A DNA stretch of 64,000 nucleotides from positions 744,001 to 808,000 of the forward strand of contig CANTFK010000983.1 of the NCBI GenBank assembly GCA_947646735.1, in the 5' to 3' direction. This document shows positions 1 to 10,974 of the stretch, in pieces. Position numbers and translations under genes: made by a program. The DNA is from Peronospora farinosa. Taxonomy: Eukaryota; Oomycota; Peronosporomycetes; Peronosporales; Peronosporaceae. The notes beneath the pieces are model-generated. The model was not told the DNA's origin. It did no database searches and saw nothing but the letters and a program-made list of their open reading frames with translations. Within the stretch, counting starts at the first letter, position 1. Each line of letters starts with the position of its first letter.

Positions 1-810
1 CTAAGCCCTTGCGGCATCACCAACCATTCCCAGAGCATACCACTGGGAGTGCTCACTGCTGTGTACGGGATGTCCCGTTCACGCATTAGGATCTGATAGA
101 ATCATCCATCCGATCCATGGACGAAAGGATGGTCTCTTTGCCATACCATCTATGATTACGTCCTTTCTCGGTATCGGCGCTTGCGCCGGTATCGTTGCAG
201 CGTTCAACTTATTGAACGCGTGCACTTTCCGCCACCATCTTGTGGCCTTGCGCATACAGAAGGTCGGAGAGCTGTGAGGCGAAGTTGACTCCCTCACATG
301 GACCGCAGCTAGGCGATCGGAAAAGAACTTGTCGATCGCCTCGACATGTTCCCGAGGTAGTGGCCACTGCTTCATGACACAATATTTTGTGTCTGAAACT
401 AGTTCGATCTCGTGTCGATTACCTTTATCCTTAGGTAACTCGCACGGTACGGATGCAGGGAATACATACTTGAAATTGACCAAATCCTTATACGAAAGAT
501 TTGAGTTCAGTGTCTGCGATGTGTATCGATCAATCGGATTCTTTTCAACAAGGACACTTTCGTCCATTGATGAGCTGCTGAGGACCCGTTCGTTCTCGGC
601 AAAAACTGTTGCTGACCGAATGTCAGTCATGTACTCGTCCTCTGCGACGAGCACACAGATCTGCTTGACTTTGCCACTACGCAGATCACGCAAGAACCTC
701 TTAGGTTCTAGCGTAGGCAACTGAGTTATCTTCAAAGCTAACATCGATAAGGCGATCAGATCAAGCGTACAAGCGCCTACGCTTATTTCGTCATTCACTT
801 TGACGTTCAA
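1..810 (-). pseudogene. Gypsy-B reverse transcriptase, N-terminal part
   Basis: From 810 leftward the frame matches Gypsy-A pol (YKDLVNFKYVFPASVPCELP, CVMKQWPLPREHVEAIDKFF, HSSPTFC, FNKLNAATIPAQ). It goes out of frame near 130-220 by comparison with Gypsy-A; RT sequence for the MLWEWLVMPQ region is still present at 1-70 in another frame. The start codon of the track frame at 810 is TTG, so the true start is unclear. The catalytic FDD motif would lie left of the window. Confidence 0.75.
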
Positions 811-1156
811 CGTCTCAGTTACTTCCTGAGGACTTATTCCATTAGGGCACTGGGGGATGAATCTTTTAGGGCACTGGGAACATATTTTTCAGGTATTGTT
901 TCCTAGGGACTTATTTCCGCAGGCTCGATGAAAGTTATTCCATCGACTTCCTCTAGCTGTGGCTGCGCAACCACAGCGAGATTTTCTACGACCAACTTTC
1001 CAGTTGATTTAATCTTACTGTGTTGCCACTTCTGGAGAAACGGTTTACTCTTCGGTGATAGCTGCCCTCTAGACAAGCAATCATGTCCCGGTCCACTCGA
1101 CTTAATCGAGTGGTGGACCTTCGGCGCTGCCTTTGCTTGTGAACAGCTCCGGCAGC

Positions 1157-1724
1157 TTACTCCGCAGTGTGACTGTCTGTCACACTGAGATCTTGTGCAG
1201 TCGTGTTAACGACCGAACCACAAGTGAGGCCATCGCACTCACTCGTAGAACATTCAAACGCTTGTGAACGCTCCAAGACGTTCATCAGATGGCCATCTGA
1301 TGAACAAGCGGCAGGCATCTTCACGGTTCGATGCTGCCAGCTGACCCATGGCTCGTACCTTCTGAGCGATGGTAATCCTAGGATGACATCAAATATTGAC
1401 ATTCAGATCAAGTACGATGAAATCATCATCGTACTTTTTGCCTTCAAGCGTGTAGTGAATTCCCACTACACGTTTCTTTACTGTTACGGATGCGCCAGTT
1501 GCAAGGCGCACCGTCATCCTCGTTGGAGGGGTCTCGCGCTCAACATATTTGAGCCTACGATCATCTAGCGATTGGCGTCGAACAAAGTTGTTCGAAGCCC
1601 CACAATCAACTAGGGCGCGAAGTGACATGTTCTTTGTCACTTCGATCTTCAATGTGATGAGGGATACCTCATCACTGGGAGCGGCAACACACAGTGACTG
1701 TGTGTTGGGAGCAACCTTTGTCAA
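1157..1724 (-). pseudogene. Gypsy-B aspartic protease, two frames
   Basis: Retropepsin-like domain for cutting Gag-Pol. The active-site motif reads DCGAS (canonical D-S/T-G) and the flap-distal motif is FDVILGLPSLRRYEPWVSW. The two parts lie in different frames (1389-1724 and 1157-1402) because of one indel between DLNVNI and FDVILG; Gypsy-A has the identical break. A linker without a long frame follows to about 830. Confidence 0.7.
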
Positions 1725-1795
1725 GAGTCCCGCGACCTCTTTTGACGTTGCTGGATGAGTAGGGCGCTCCGCCCCTACTGACCCCGACCGTTTTT

Positions 1796-2581
1796 TTATG
1801 GTCCACCACGTTGTTGCGATTTTGCAGCAACGTGGGACCCACGTCGCTGGCCCTTCTTGGCAGACGGTCGATCGTCACTCCCAGTGTTACGAGACACTGG
1901 GCGTGGGGCACTACACTCATAAGCGTAGTGGCCCAACTTCTGACAGAGATTGCACTTTTGCAATCGCTTGTACCCTGGAGAGCGAGGTCGCTCGCGCTCT
2001 ACATAGGAGAGGTCCATTGGTTCTGGACCTCCGCCCTCCTGTCGTCTCGGTGGACGATAGGACCCCAAGTGGACGTGAGCCTGTTGTAGGCTGAAGTCCT
2101 TCTGTTCCGCTGCAGAGATCGCTTGATCCAGCGATTCTAGCTCCAAGCGGAACAGGTGGGCCTTAACAGGACCATCTGTCAGACCCTTGATGAACACAGT
2201 AACCTGCGTGTGTTCATCGATTGGGTTCAGTACGATACAGCTAACGAGGTATCGTACGTGTTGGGCGTAAGCGTGTATATCACGCTTACCCTGTTTCAAA
2301 TCCAGTAAATCAGCCCGAGCCCTGAATTCGGCACGAGGCGGTTCAAACGTGTGTTTGAGCCGCGCCTTGAAGACGTCATACGTTGGGAAAACGTATGGGT
2401 CGTGCAGTTTGAGCCCTAAGGCCCAAGCTTTGGCACGTCCAGCCAAGCTCGACAGCGCGAACTTGACCTTCATCGCATCGTTATCGAAGCGAAGAGCCTT
2501 AATGGCATCGTCGAGCTCGACGAACCATCTCAACAAGGAGTCGCTTTCGACTGCCTTGTACTTGGAGACATTAATCTTCAA
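1796..2581 (-). CDS. Gypsy-B gag, second reading frame (capsid and zinc knuckle)
   Basis: 261-residue frame with a retrotransposon Gag/capsid-like middle (LAGRAKAWALGLKLHDPYVF, then YDVFKARLKHTFEPP) and one CCHC zinc knuckle near residue 210 (CNLCQKLGHYAYEC, spacing 2-4-4), expected to bind element RNA. It begins at a TTG codon overlapping the first Gag stop, so it probably needs a -1 shift from that frame and not its own start. It ends at TAA just before a run of seven A. Confidence 0.75.
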   Translation of the reverse strand: MKINVSKYKAVESDSLLRWFVELDDAIKALRFDNDAMKVKFALSSLAGRAKAWALGLKLHDPYVFPTYDVFKARLKHTFEPPRAEFRARADLLDLKQGKRDIHAYAQHVRYLVSCIVLNPIDEHTQVTVFIKGLTDGPVKAHLFRLELESLDQAISAAEQKDFSLQQAHVHLGSYRPPRRQEGGGPEPMDLSYVERERPRSPGYKRLQKCNLCQKLGHYAYECSAPRPVSRNTGSDDRPSAKKGQRRGSHVAAKSQQRGGP

Positions 2582-2952
2582 GGGTGGACGTGCATGCGTT
2601 GACCGGAAGCAGCAACATTTACCTGCTGTTGTCTCAACAGTTCAGACTGTTGAGCACCCTGCTGCATCAACAAGTCAGCTTGTTGAGCGCCTTGTTCTCT
2701 CAACAGTTCAACCTGTTGAGAACCTTGCTCCTCTAGCAAGGTGAGTTTCTTTATGACTTCGTCAAGCTCATGTTGTATGAACTTGGCGATGGTTGCATGT
2801 TGGTCGTCTCCGCTAAGAGAGAGCGACATGGCACCAACGGCAGGGTTGCCGATATTTTCAGCCATACGCTGAACCGCATTCCATTCGAGATTACTCAAAT
2901 AGCGGAATTCATCAGGCGCCGTGTAATGACGTTTTTCATTCGCTGATTCCAT
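2578..2952 (-). CDS. Gypsy-B gag, first reading frame
   Basis: N-terminal Gag segment, about 124 residues from the first ATG at 2952; an upstream in-frame GTG lies beside the primer-binding site. It ends in glutamine-rich repeats of the type EQGSQQVELLREQGAQQ, which at DNA level are a series of small inverted repeats. The stop overlaps the next Gag frame by four bases. The same two-frame arrangement is present in Gypsy-A at 28386-29533, so the split is a family trait and not damage to one copy. Confidence 0.7.
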   Translation of the reverse strand: MESANEKRHYTAPDEFRYLSNLEWNAVQRMAENIGNPAVGAMSLSLSGDDQHATIAKFIQHELDEVIKKLTLLEEQGSQQVELLREQGAQQADLLMQQGAQQSELLRQQQVNVAASGQRMHVHP

Positions 2953-2999
2953 AGCGGATGATACGGTGGTCGTTGAACGGACCACAAAGTGCTAATAGG

Positions 3000-3460
3000 T
3001 GTAATGGGGCACCCTCTGACTATACTGATAACAGTATAGTCTACCTTCACTGACTACAGTGAAAGCAGGTGCCTCAAAACCTCTCTTACACAAGAGGCAT
3101 AGAAAGCTTTGCTTCTAAACAACACGCTTAGAAGTAGGGAAAAGGAGAACTGTATTTAATATAGTTAACTATCTAATAAAACTAAATCACTAATAACCTT
3201 GTCTTAACTATATTAAAATGCAAATATGTATGCTACCTTCGTGCCCTCCATTCATTGCGCGCGTCCATCGCTCATCGGTCAGTGCTTTGGTTGGTATGAT
3301 GGCCTATATCAACCAATTAGAGGGCTTCTCCAACTTCAAGGAGATGCGAGGACAATGTTACATGAAAAGATAATATATATCAAAGATTATTATTATAATA
3401 ATATTCTTATGGACACTTCCTATATGTGTCAATATTATGTAACGGGCTTACCTCGTTACA
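3000..3460 (-). repeat. 5' LTR of Gypsy-B
   Basis: On the minus strand it starts TGTAACGAGG and ends CCCCATTACA, the same ends and length (461 bp) as the two Gypsy-A LTRs. Two hairpins near the 3' end keep the arms seen in Gypsy-A (GACTATACTG with CAGTATAGTC, CTTTCACTG with CAGTGAA) while the loop bases differ. The flanking 5 bp 3461-3465 (TCTTA) would be the left target duplication. Confidence 0.88.
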
Positions 3461-4025
3461 TCTTATGCGTGCGCGTCCATGTAAGTAATGTTAGCAGCGC
3501 ATGATGTCCAGTCTAACATATTTTCACGCTCGCTCTCGCTGCATCTAACGTCTTTGCTGGTCGTGGACGAGCGTCTCGAATTTAATTCTTAGCGTAACGT
3601 GCAAGAAAGGCATTTCACGCGATGCCATCACGTTTAAACAAATGCAAATGAATGCTAGCAATCAGTGAAAATATGTGAATATTGTTCTAGCGTAATAATT
3701 TTTTTCTGAACGTCTAGTTGCTATACATGCATACTTGAGGTAAGATCCCTGGATGTTTACACGATGGTTGTTGTCGATGAGGATCCTCGACGGGGTGACT
3801 GTTTCGAGTGATTGTAAAGGACCAAGTGTTGTCCGTAAAGGAGGAGAAGATTATTACTGTGAAAGCCTTAAATGTCTCGGTATATTTCGTAAAATTTGAT
3901 GCATAGCTTTACCTTTAGCTTCTCGTTCAACACCATAAGAAGTACAGTCAACAATTGCACTGTCTTTAGCCTTCTAAGCCCTACTTTTTTCGACATCTCC
4001 TGACGGTTTCGATCTACGCCTCCAC
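3461..4025. other. Spacer between Gypsy-B and Gypsy-D, no gene seen
   Basis: No convincing reading frame, RNA gene or transposon end was recognised. The last five bases (4021-4025, TCCAC) are the left target duplication of Gypsy-D. Confidence 0.5.
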
Positions 4026-4515
4026 TGTGACAGGGTACGTTTAATTAATATACTTAATGTAAGGTCCATAAGTATCCATGATTACTTTTGACCTGCCACT
4101 TGGGTGCGATACACAAACGTGATCCACCCTCGTGAACGTGATATACTTTGATGGATTCGCATGGGAAGGGATGACGCTAGTTGAAGCTAGGCATCGCGAC
4201 GTCCCAGAAGGACGTCATTAGCGAGCTTAAATCTACAGTTAAGCTCACACGTCAGTATACGCTTCTAAAGAGTCGCGTATCCGATCTTTATATAATTAGC
4301 CAATCGTTAATTAAGTTTTATATTTAATTTTAATTCACTAATTATAACTCAGTCCTAAAATTACTACTACACACTGTTTACTGCGCACGAGAAGCTGAGT
4401 AAGCTTCTGCGTGACGCAAGTAAGACACTTGTTAGTTTTTCGTTGCGCTTCCTCGCTTGTGCATAAGGTGTGTGCTAAGTAACACGAGGTAACTTTGTAG
4501 AAGTGCCCGTCTACA
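4026..4515 (+). repeat. 5' LTR of Gypsy-D with primer-binding site
   Basis: Begins TGTGACAGGG and ends GCCCGTCTACA. It matches 11477-12012 along most of its length, but lacks about 50 bp present in the 3' copy. After a 2-base spacer comes TGGTAGCACTAGTAG at 4518, the primer-binding site that shares its first ten bases with those of Gypsy-A and Gypsy-C. Perfect hairpins are visible, for example GACGTCC with GGACGTC around 4200. Confidence 0.8.
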
Positions 4516-4574
4516 CTTGGTAGCACTAGTAGTCCTTCCCACGACCCGTCTCTCTGAGCGTGCGTGTGGTTAAG

Positions 4575-5499
4575 ATGGTCCTTAACATAGACTGGAGTAA
4601 CTTCCCTCACCTCTCCCAACATCATAAGGAGTTGGCAGAGCATATGGCGCAGGGAATTGGTGAACAAGCCCTGGTCAACCTCTTGCATTGTCCTCCTGAG
4701 CAACATGTTGCTCAGTTGGAGCAATTTGAGGCGTTTGTCCTCGGACAGCGCAGAAATGAGTCCGAGGTAAACAGCCAAGCTACGGCTGAGTCCATCACTA
4801 AGACTCAGGATGAGCTTAGGCTTGAGCATACACGGAATGATACGCTCAACAGAACTGTTGAGATGCTCTCTGCCCGGACTACTCAACCGAGGCCCATTCG
4901 GATGGACCCTCCGAAGTTCGATGAAACTCCTCCTCACACGCTATTAGCATTTGAGCAATGCGACATGGCACAGCTCATTGGAGACGGCACCAGAATGGTG
5001 TCGTATGCCATGTCCAACTTGCGTGGCAAAGCGTCAGAGTGTGGGCATACTCTGCGCTGATGCTAAATGCTGATGCGTTTCCATCATGGTCGATCTTCAA
5101 AACAAAGATTCCCGCCATGTATCAGCCGCCTAACAACGAAGTGTTGCTTATGGCCCGCTTCTTTGGAGCACGACAGGTGAAACGATCTCTGCAATAGTAT
5201 GTGTAGGAGATGCGTTCGCTGTCGGCGTCCATAAATGACCGGAACGTATCAAGGTGGCCACGTTCATGAATGGACTTAGGCACGGCCCATCGCGTTAGGC
5301 CCTTTTCAGAAAGGTGCCAGCGACGATGGAAAAGGCAATTGACATTGCCTTAATTGAGGAGCAATCCTACAACAGCGCCTCGGCGACAGCCTATTACAGG
5401 CCGTCGTTCGAGAAGTGTGATGCCACTCCTCTGGAGTTAGGCAATGCAGATGTGGTCTGCTACAAGTGCTGCAAGCGAGGCCATATGATGGCTCACTGA
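4575..5499 (+). pseudogene. Gypsy-D gag remnant
   Basis: The first ATG of the frame is at 4575. The protein begins MVLNIDWSNFPHLSQHH and reads to 5060, shifts frame near 5050 and continues with PSWSIFKTKIPAMYQPPNNE to 5197. After a gap it resumes at 5314-5499, ending in a CCHC knuckle CYKCCKRGHMMAH whose last cysteine position is a TGA stop. RNA-binding nucleocapsid role inferred from the knuckle. At least two frameshifts, so not functional. Confidence 0.75.
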
Positions 5500-5518
5500 T
5501 GTGCCAAAGTAGCTGCTG

Positions 5519-6280
5519 GTGCTAAGGCAGCCAGCAAAAGGTCTCCCAATCCGAAGGAAGGTGCGAAAATCAGCGTGCACGACGCACGGGTTCAGCACCT
5601 GCCCAAGATGGTTCGTAAAATGTGGGAGTGCAGTAGGGGCGGGATGCCCTACTGTCGCGGACTCTGAAGCTACCCCTAAGTTCAGAGTGATCGAACAAAT
5701 GGGTAGCATAGTCCCTGAGGTTCCGAAAGGTCGGACCTCAACCCTTTTGGTCTATAGCGCTCGAGTACGAGGCTATGACCAAGTGGTGACCCTTCTCTTG
5801 GATTCGGGTGCATCACAAAACTTTGTGAAGCTCGCGGATCTAAAAAGGAGACCGGCGAGTTATGAGTCGCTTTGCCAGGATGGCAAGCGAGAAGAGGCGA
5901 TCGTTCGTTCAGCGAACGGCGCGCTCGTTAAATCGGAGGGAGTTCAAGTTGAAATCGCCTTCAGCTTTAGTGACTTATCTTGTAAAGAGAAGTTCACAGT
6001 GCTAGGTATGGAGAGTCCGTATGACATCATCTTAGGCATGCCTTGGTTGGCTAAACACCAACCATGGATAGACTGGCGTACACACACAGTCGCTAACTTT
6101 ATGCATGACACCGGAAAGGATGTGATCTTGCGAGAGGCTTATGTGGCTGATGCTGTGTCCAACACAGTAGAGGGTGCGATGACGGTATGTCAATCGGCAC
6201 CAGGCACTACCCAGCTCGAAAGGAGAGGTGTAGTTGGAAGTGCCCTGTCAGAAAGCCAGGTGACACATATTCCTACCTAA
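5519..6280 (+). pseudogene. Gypsy-D aspartic protease region
   Basis: 253-codon open frame with the retropepsin motif LLLDSGASQNFV around residue 97 and YDIILGMPWLAKHQPWIDW around residue 180. Unlike Gypsy-A and -B it keeps the usual DSG. It starts after the broken gag frame and is followed by a linker with a tandem repeat (6425-6531), so it is cut off from RT by stops. Confidence 0.75.
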
Positions 6281-6424
6281 GCCGAATATACTGGTGTAGT
6301 GAATAAGACAATGACAAGTAGTCATGCGCTCAATGGTACTTCACAGAGACAATAGTCTGTGGCAGTTGATGGTGGAACGACAGGAAGTCAAGCGCCACAA
6401 GAATCGGAACCGAGTTATGAGCCT

Positions 6425-6531
6425 GGTGCGGTTGGAAGTAGTGCGTTGGCTGAGATAGCTGGTGCGGTTGGAAGTAGTGTGTTGGCTGAAATAGCTGGTG
6501 CGGTTGGAAGTAGTGCGTTGGCTGAGATAGC
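6425..6531 (+). repeat. Three tandem copies of a 36-bp unit
   Basis: Direct repeat with unit GGTGCGGTTGGAAGTAGTGC followed by 16 more bases, in frame, encoding GAVGSSALAEIA three times. It lies in the linker between protease and RT. The copies differ at only a few bases. Confidence 0.85.
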
Positions 6532-6715
6532 AACGACAACTTATTCCAGGTCAAAGGTCGTGGTGACTCGAAGAAAGAGCACCAGACGTATAAAGACGAT
6601 CAAAGGCACGTCAAAACGAGTGACCCTTGGATCAGTCTCGGTCCAAGAGGACGGACCTACGAACGCGTTGTGCGAGGTCGTCGAAGACAAGATGCCGGAG
6701 GCATTCTGAGTCGAG

Positions 6716-7701
6716 GTGCTCCAACTTGTCTTGGCATCAGCTGAGGAGATAGTATATCACTCGGAGATGATGTGGGATCTGTTCCTGTCCGAAATAAAGG
6801 AAGTAAAGATCCACGAGATAGTCGCACCAGTTCCAGAAGAGAACATGGTGGACTGTTGCTCTTCATCCACAATGGACGAGCGCGTCTTGAAGAACGACAA
6901 AAAGAAACGGTTTGCTGCTCAAGGCTGGGAATCCTTGAAGGACAGACCGTTCTATGATGTTCTGTGGAAACACCGTAATGTGTTTCGAGCAGAAGTGCCG
7001 AGCTGCTTGCCGGCCGATAGGGGCATCAGGCACGAGATTGACTGGAACCTGGCACCAAGTATTGTGTGACCAGGCAATGGCCGTTGCCGAAGGAACAAGT
7101 CGATTACATCGATGAGTTCTTCGACAAGCGAGCTAAGGCGGGGCATATACGTGAGAGCAAGTCGCCTCACTGCAGCCCGACCTTCTATGTGCGTAAAGCA
7201 ACGGGTGGATGGCGCGTGGTTCATGCTTATAATAAGCTGAACACGGCAACCATTTCGGCGCAAACGCCGATCCCGCGGAAAGAAGCCATGTTAGAATTCC
7301 ATGGGAAAGTCAACTATCTTTTTCGCGTTGGATATGAAGGATGGCTACTATCAAGTTCTCATGAGAGATACTGATGTAGTCAAAACGGTAGTAAGCACCC
7401 CAAGCGGTATGTTGTGGGAGTGGCTTGTGATGCCACAAGGACTGAAAAATGCTCCGGCAACATTCAACCGAGGGGTGACTCACGTTATGCGTCAGCACCG
7501 TGCCTACGCGCACATTACGATGTATTCGTGCATAGTAGAGCGGAGGACGGTCTGAGCGCTATAGAGTCGCACAAGCGTCATTTAGACGCTGTGTTGCATA
7601 CTCTGGGTGAGGCCCAATTATACGTGAACTTGCAAAAGTGCGTAATAGGGATCCCCGAGATACCTGTATTGGGCTGCATCGTAGGTACACACGGTGTATG
7701 A
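6716..7701 (+). pseudogene. Gypsy-D reverse transcriptase remnant
   Basis: Pieces in at least three frames (6716-7069, 7066-7374, 7301-7555, 7414-7701) carry RT signatures: FYDVLWKHRNVFRAEVPSCL, RQWPLPKEQVDYIDEFF, CSPTFYVRKATGGWRVVHAY, SGMLWEWLVMPQGLKNAPATFNR. The catalytic block reads HYDVFVHS where relatives have YFDDVFVHS, so the Asp pair is lost. An in-frame stop follows at 7699. Confidence 0.8.
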
Positions 7702-7933
7702 GCAGATCCAGAAAAGTGAAAAGATGTAAAAGAATGGCCAGTCCCACGTAATGTGAAGGATCTGAGCTAATTCCTTGGGCTCGCTAATTACTTTCATAAG
7801 TACAGCAAGAATTATGCGGAGCAGACAAAGCCATTGTCTGACCTTTTGAAAAAGGATACAGAATGGACTTTGTCAAAGAAACAAGAAGATGCGTTCACAT
7901 CAGTGAAGCAATTATCTTGTAGAGGCACCGGTC

Positions 7934-9193
7934 TTGGCATTGCCAGACGCGGATAAGACCTTTAGTGCCGTCTACGATGCAAGCATTTTTGCAATCGGCA
8001 GCGCGCTCATGCAGAAGGATGACAGCGTCATTGACCGTGTCATATCTTATCAGTCTCGGCTTTTAAAAGCTGCAGAGCTGAATTACCCTGTGCATGATAA
8101 GGAGCTACTTTCAATAATGTATTCCCTTGTGAAGTTTCGGGTGCACCTCTTGGGCACCGAACCTTTTGTGGTTTATTCGGATCACGCATCACTGCGGACC
8201 GCTATAAAATCACCACACCTCTCGCCTAGGATGTCGAGATGGCCAACATTCTTCTCTGAATTTAATTTCAAAGTTAAATATAAGCCGGGTAAGTCGAATG
8301 TCTTGGCTGACGCGTTATCGCGCAGACCAGACTTCGAGGCAAGACACCAGGATAGTGTGTCTCGTGCGAAAGCACAAGTTGAGTCTTCAACATTGGCAGC
8401 CATGAAGGCCTACCATGTGACGAGCTCAATAGCCTCCGATATCAAGGAGTGTTACAGTCAAGACGAACATTGTCGCCTGCTGTTGGATCATTTTGGTGGA
8501 CGAAAGGTTACCCTTCCGTCGCACCTCAAAGCGAAACTAAATCGCTTTAGTTACAGTGATGGTCTATTATGGCATCAACTGTCACCCTGTAATCCCTTGA
8601 GAATCTATGTCCCTCATGACACAGATCTCAAGCTAATGATACTTCACGAGTGCCATGATGCGCCATCTAGTGGGCATCTGGGCCGTGAAAAGACATTCTT
8701 ACGAGTGTCAGAGGAATTTTGGTGGCCCCACCTATATCGGTGGGTAGCCAACTATATTCGCTCTTGCGAAGAGTGTCAGCGCATAAAGCCTGCACCTTTG
8801 AACAGTGCGCCACTGAAGCCACTGCCGATTCCAACTGAATGTTGGAAGTCGGTCAGTTTAGAATTCATGTTTGGCTTACCGCCTGACCATAAAGGCAGGA
8901 CGGGGCTCGTCGTCTTTGTAGACAGACTGAGCAAGATGGTGCATTTGGCACCATGTAGCACCAAGATCTCAGGAAAAGAGGCTGCCCTCTTGTTTCTGGA
9001 TCACGTGTATCGACTACACGGGATGCCCGAGTCCATAGTATCGGACCGGGATCCGCGTTTACGTCGGGTTGTTGGCGACATGTGTTTGAGCTGCTGGGTA
9101 GCAAGCTCCACATGTCAACCTCTGATCATCCCCAGACCGATGGCCAAACAGAACGGGCCAATCGAGTCGTGGCGGATGTGTTGCGTACAATAG
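7934..9193 (+). pseudogene. Gypsy-D RNase H and integrase (419-codon open frame)
   Basis: RNase H: AVYDASIFAIGSALMQ near residue 14, NYPVHDKELLSIMY near 49 and VVYSDHASLRTA near 81. Integrase zinc finger HECHDAPSSGHLGREKTF with CEECQRIKP, then the catalytic start LEFMFGLPPD and IVSDRDPR. A frameshift after SDRDPR (about 9060) moves the rest to the next frame (9082-9678). Role in the intact family: degrade the RNA strand and insert the cDNA. Confidence 0.8.
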
Positions 9194-10518
9194 CGACTCC
9201 TAAAGAATGGAGCAAGCAATTGCCATTCGTGGAGTTCGCTGTTAATAATAGTTTTCACGCCAGTACGAAAGAAAAAACTTCTTACATTAACGGACTGCGC
9301 CATCCTTGGACGCCATTCTCGTTCGTGCGCAGCCCTGGTCTTAGTGGGGGAGGGCCCCTCACTCCGCTTGGTGCGAATGCCAAAGAGGGTCAAGGTTGCC
9401 CCAGTGACACTGCTAGTTTAGCATTGGTCACGGCACCTATAGGTGTCAATGAGGAGGCACGGCAAGAAATGCCTGTGCTCCTTGATGATGACACTATCGT
9501 GTTATCAACAGCGTCGACCCATGAACGACCTCTTGGAGACGTCATAGGCGAGCTGGATGCTAAAAGCGTGAGAGAAGCTCAGCGCTTCGTGGATGAGCGA
9601 TTAGCCATCACACGTAAAGTCCGTGAAGCAATGGCAAGCGCACAGGACAATCAAAAAACAATATGCAGACCAGCATGATCGCAAAAACAATGAACACTTA
9701 AGTGTGAGGGACAAAGTGCTATTAAGTACTGCTGCCCTACCTAACAATTCTATTTCTGCACTACCTGGTGGTACTACTAAGCTATTGCCCCGATTCATTG
9801 GGCCCTTTACAGTGGTTGAAGAAGTTGGAGACCTAAATTATAGGCTAACTCTCCCACCGTATATGAAGACGCACCCCGTATTTTACGTGGGTCGTCTGAA
9901 ACGGTATGTTGATCCAGAAGAGATCACATATCCGCATCGGTCTAACGAGACCGATGGTGACGTCGACTGTGAGTCGAGTGTCGCGGCCGATCAGGCGACG
10001 AGGAAGCCGAGAGGCTCCCCGTATACGAACGAGGCGATAGAGGACTCGGCGATCGAGGAGAAATCCGCGCTTGACGCGGGTCTCTCATCACCAGTCGCTC
10101 TAGGATGTCCAAACGGGTCTTCAGGCGGTCATACCCCTGACGGTCCCTCGTATCACAGCGTGTAGATCCAAAGTCAGTCGCGAGACTTGACTCTCGAGAT
10201 CTGCCACCTGCCTCTTCAGCGCAGCGGTCTCAGCCTGCGACGGAACAGCAGCAGGGTAGGCAGCCGCGAGTAGGTGGGCGTATTCGCCACTCCTATCGGG
10301 CGTCACCTGTGTTGATGGACACGGAAGGGAATACGCGCTTCCTTGTTGGAAGGCTGTTGGCCCACCGGTTTGTAAAACGAAAGCTCCAAATCCTGGTCCA
10401 GTGGAAGGGTTACCCAACGAGCTTTGACTCATGGGAGCCTGTGGACGCTTTGCGCGTTGACGTGCCTGGGCTGGTGGCTGCTTATGTGAAGCAGCACCAG
10501 CTGGCTTCTTTCTGCTAG
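9082..10518 (+). pseudogene. Gypsy-D integrase C-terminus and chromodomain
   Basis: 9082-9678 continues the integrase core (STSDHPQTDGQTERANRV, with the catalytic Glu). 9623-10165 holds the GPF/Y-type module (LLPRFIGPFTVVEEVGDLNY, HPVFYVGRLKRYV). 10309-10518 encodes a chromodomain (FLVGRLLAHRF, QILVQWKGYPTSFDSWEP). The three lie in different frames. The chromodomain is known in chromoviruses to steer insertion to modified chromatin. The stretch 10121-10518 is read on the minus strand by the antisense frame. Confidence 0.8.
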
Positions 10519-10900
10519 GTCCGGAAGGACTAGCAGAAGAAGCGTGGCGAGAATTAATTGGGGGTCGCTTACCACCCAAAATTTCATGCGCACGCTTCAT
10601 GGCGAAGCTGATTCGCTGCGACCGTTGTTTCGTTGCATCTACATGCAACGTTACACGGCGCCGAATCTCAGCTTCATATTCGTTGGCTGTCTCGTTAAAA
10701 CGCAGCACAACTGGAATTGGGAAAGCACGACCAAGTGCTTTGCCCTGCTTTTTCCACAAGCGAAAGACGCTATAAAATTTATGAGCATCAATAGTGGCAC
10801 GCTGCAAAAGCGCTGCACTAGACCCATCCGAGTTCATCCACTCGGATGGAGGTAGCTTTGGTGGTAAGCCGCCCTCGCGACGACGGGCTAGTGAGGCCAA
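10121..10900 (-). CDS. Gypsy-D antisense ORF, long part (coiled-coil end)
   Basis: 259 codons open, opposite to pol and overlapping its chromodomain. Central stretch FYSVFRLWKKQGKALGRAFP, then a proline/serine/glutamine-rich region, then a leucine-zipper-like end (AETAALKRQVADLESQVSRL). The first codon of the frame is TTG; the first ATG is about 20 codons in (MNSDGSS). A stop (TAA) just upstream separates it from the N-terminal part at 10975-11370, with no clean splice pair in phase. No known function is recognised. It is longer and more intact than any gag or RT frame of this element. Confidence 0.55.
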   Translation of the reverse strand: MASLARRREGGLPPKLPPSEWMNSDGSSAALLQRATIDAHKFYSVFRLWKKQGKALGRAFPIPVVLRFNETANEYEAEIRRRVTLHVDATKQRSQRISFAMKRAHEILGGKRPPINSRHASSASPSGPSRKKPAGAASHKQPPAQARQRAKRPQAPMSQSSLGNPSTGPGFGAFVLQTGGPTAFQQGSAYSLPCPSTQVTPDRSGEYAHLLAAAYPAAVPSQAETAALKRQVADLESQVSRLTLDLHAVIRGTVRGMTA

Positions 10901-10974
10901 AATGTACTCGGTGGAGCTTTAAGCTCACACTAACCTGAGTCTGACTCTCCGTTATGGATTGTTAAGACATTAGC

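Larger units (their letters stand above)
1..3460 (-). mobile_element. Gypsy-B: 5' half of a Ty3/gypsy LTR retrotransposon
   Basis: Reads on the minus strand from a 5' LTR (3000-3460) through gag and protease into reverse transcriptase, which runs off the left edge. It belongs to the same family as Gypsy-A (27879-36006): the proteins are nearly identical and the LTR has the same length, 461 bp, though the LTR sequence is clearly more diverged. The primer-binding site after the LTR is mutated (TATTAGCAC where Gypsy-A has TGGTAGCAC). Its 3' half and its second target duplication are outside the window. Confidence 0.9.

Noticed and set aside
3226..3504. 92-codon plus-strand frame
   Set aside because: Lies in the Gypsy-B LTR and flank; antisense to the element, no domain.
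6330..6554. Minus-strand frame encoding QPTHYFQPHQL repeats
   Set aside because: Only the reverse reading of the 36-bp tandem repeat in Gypsy-D.
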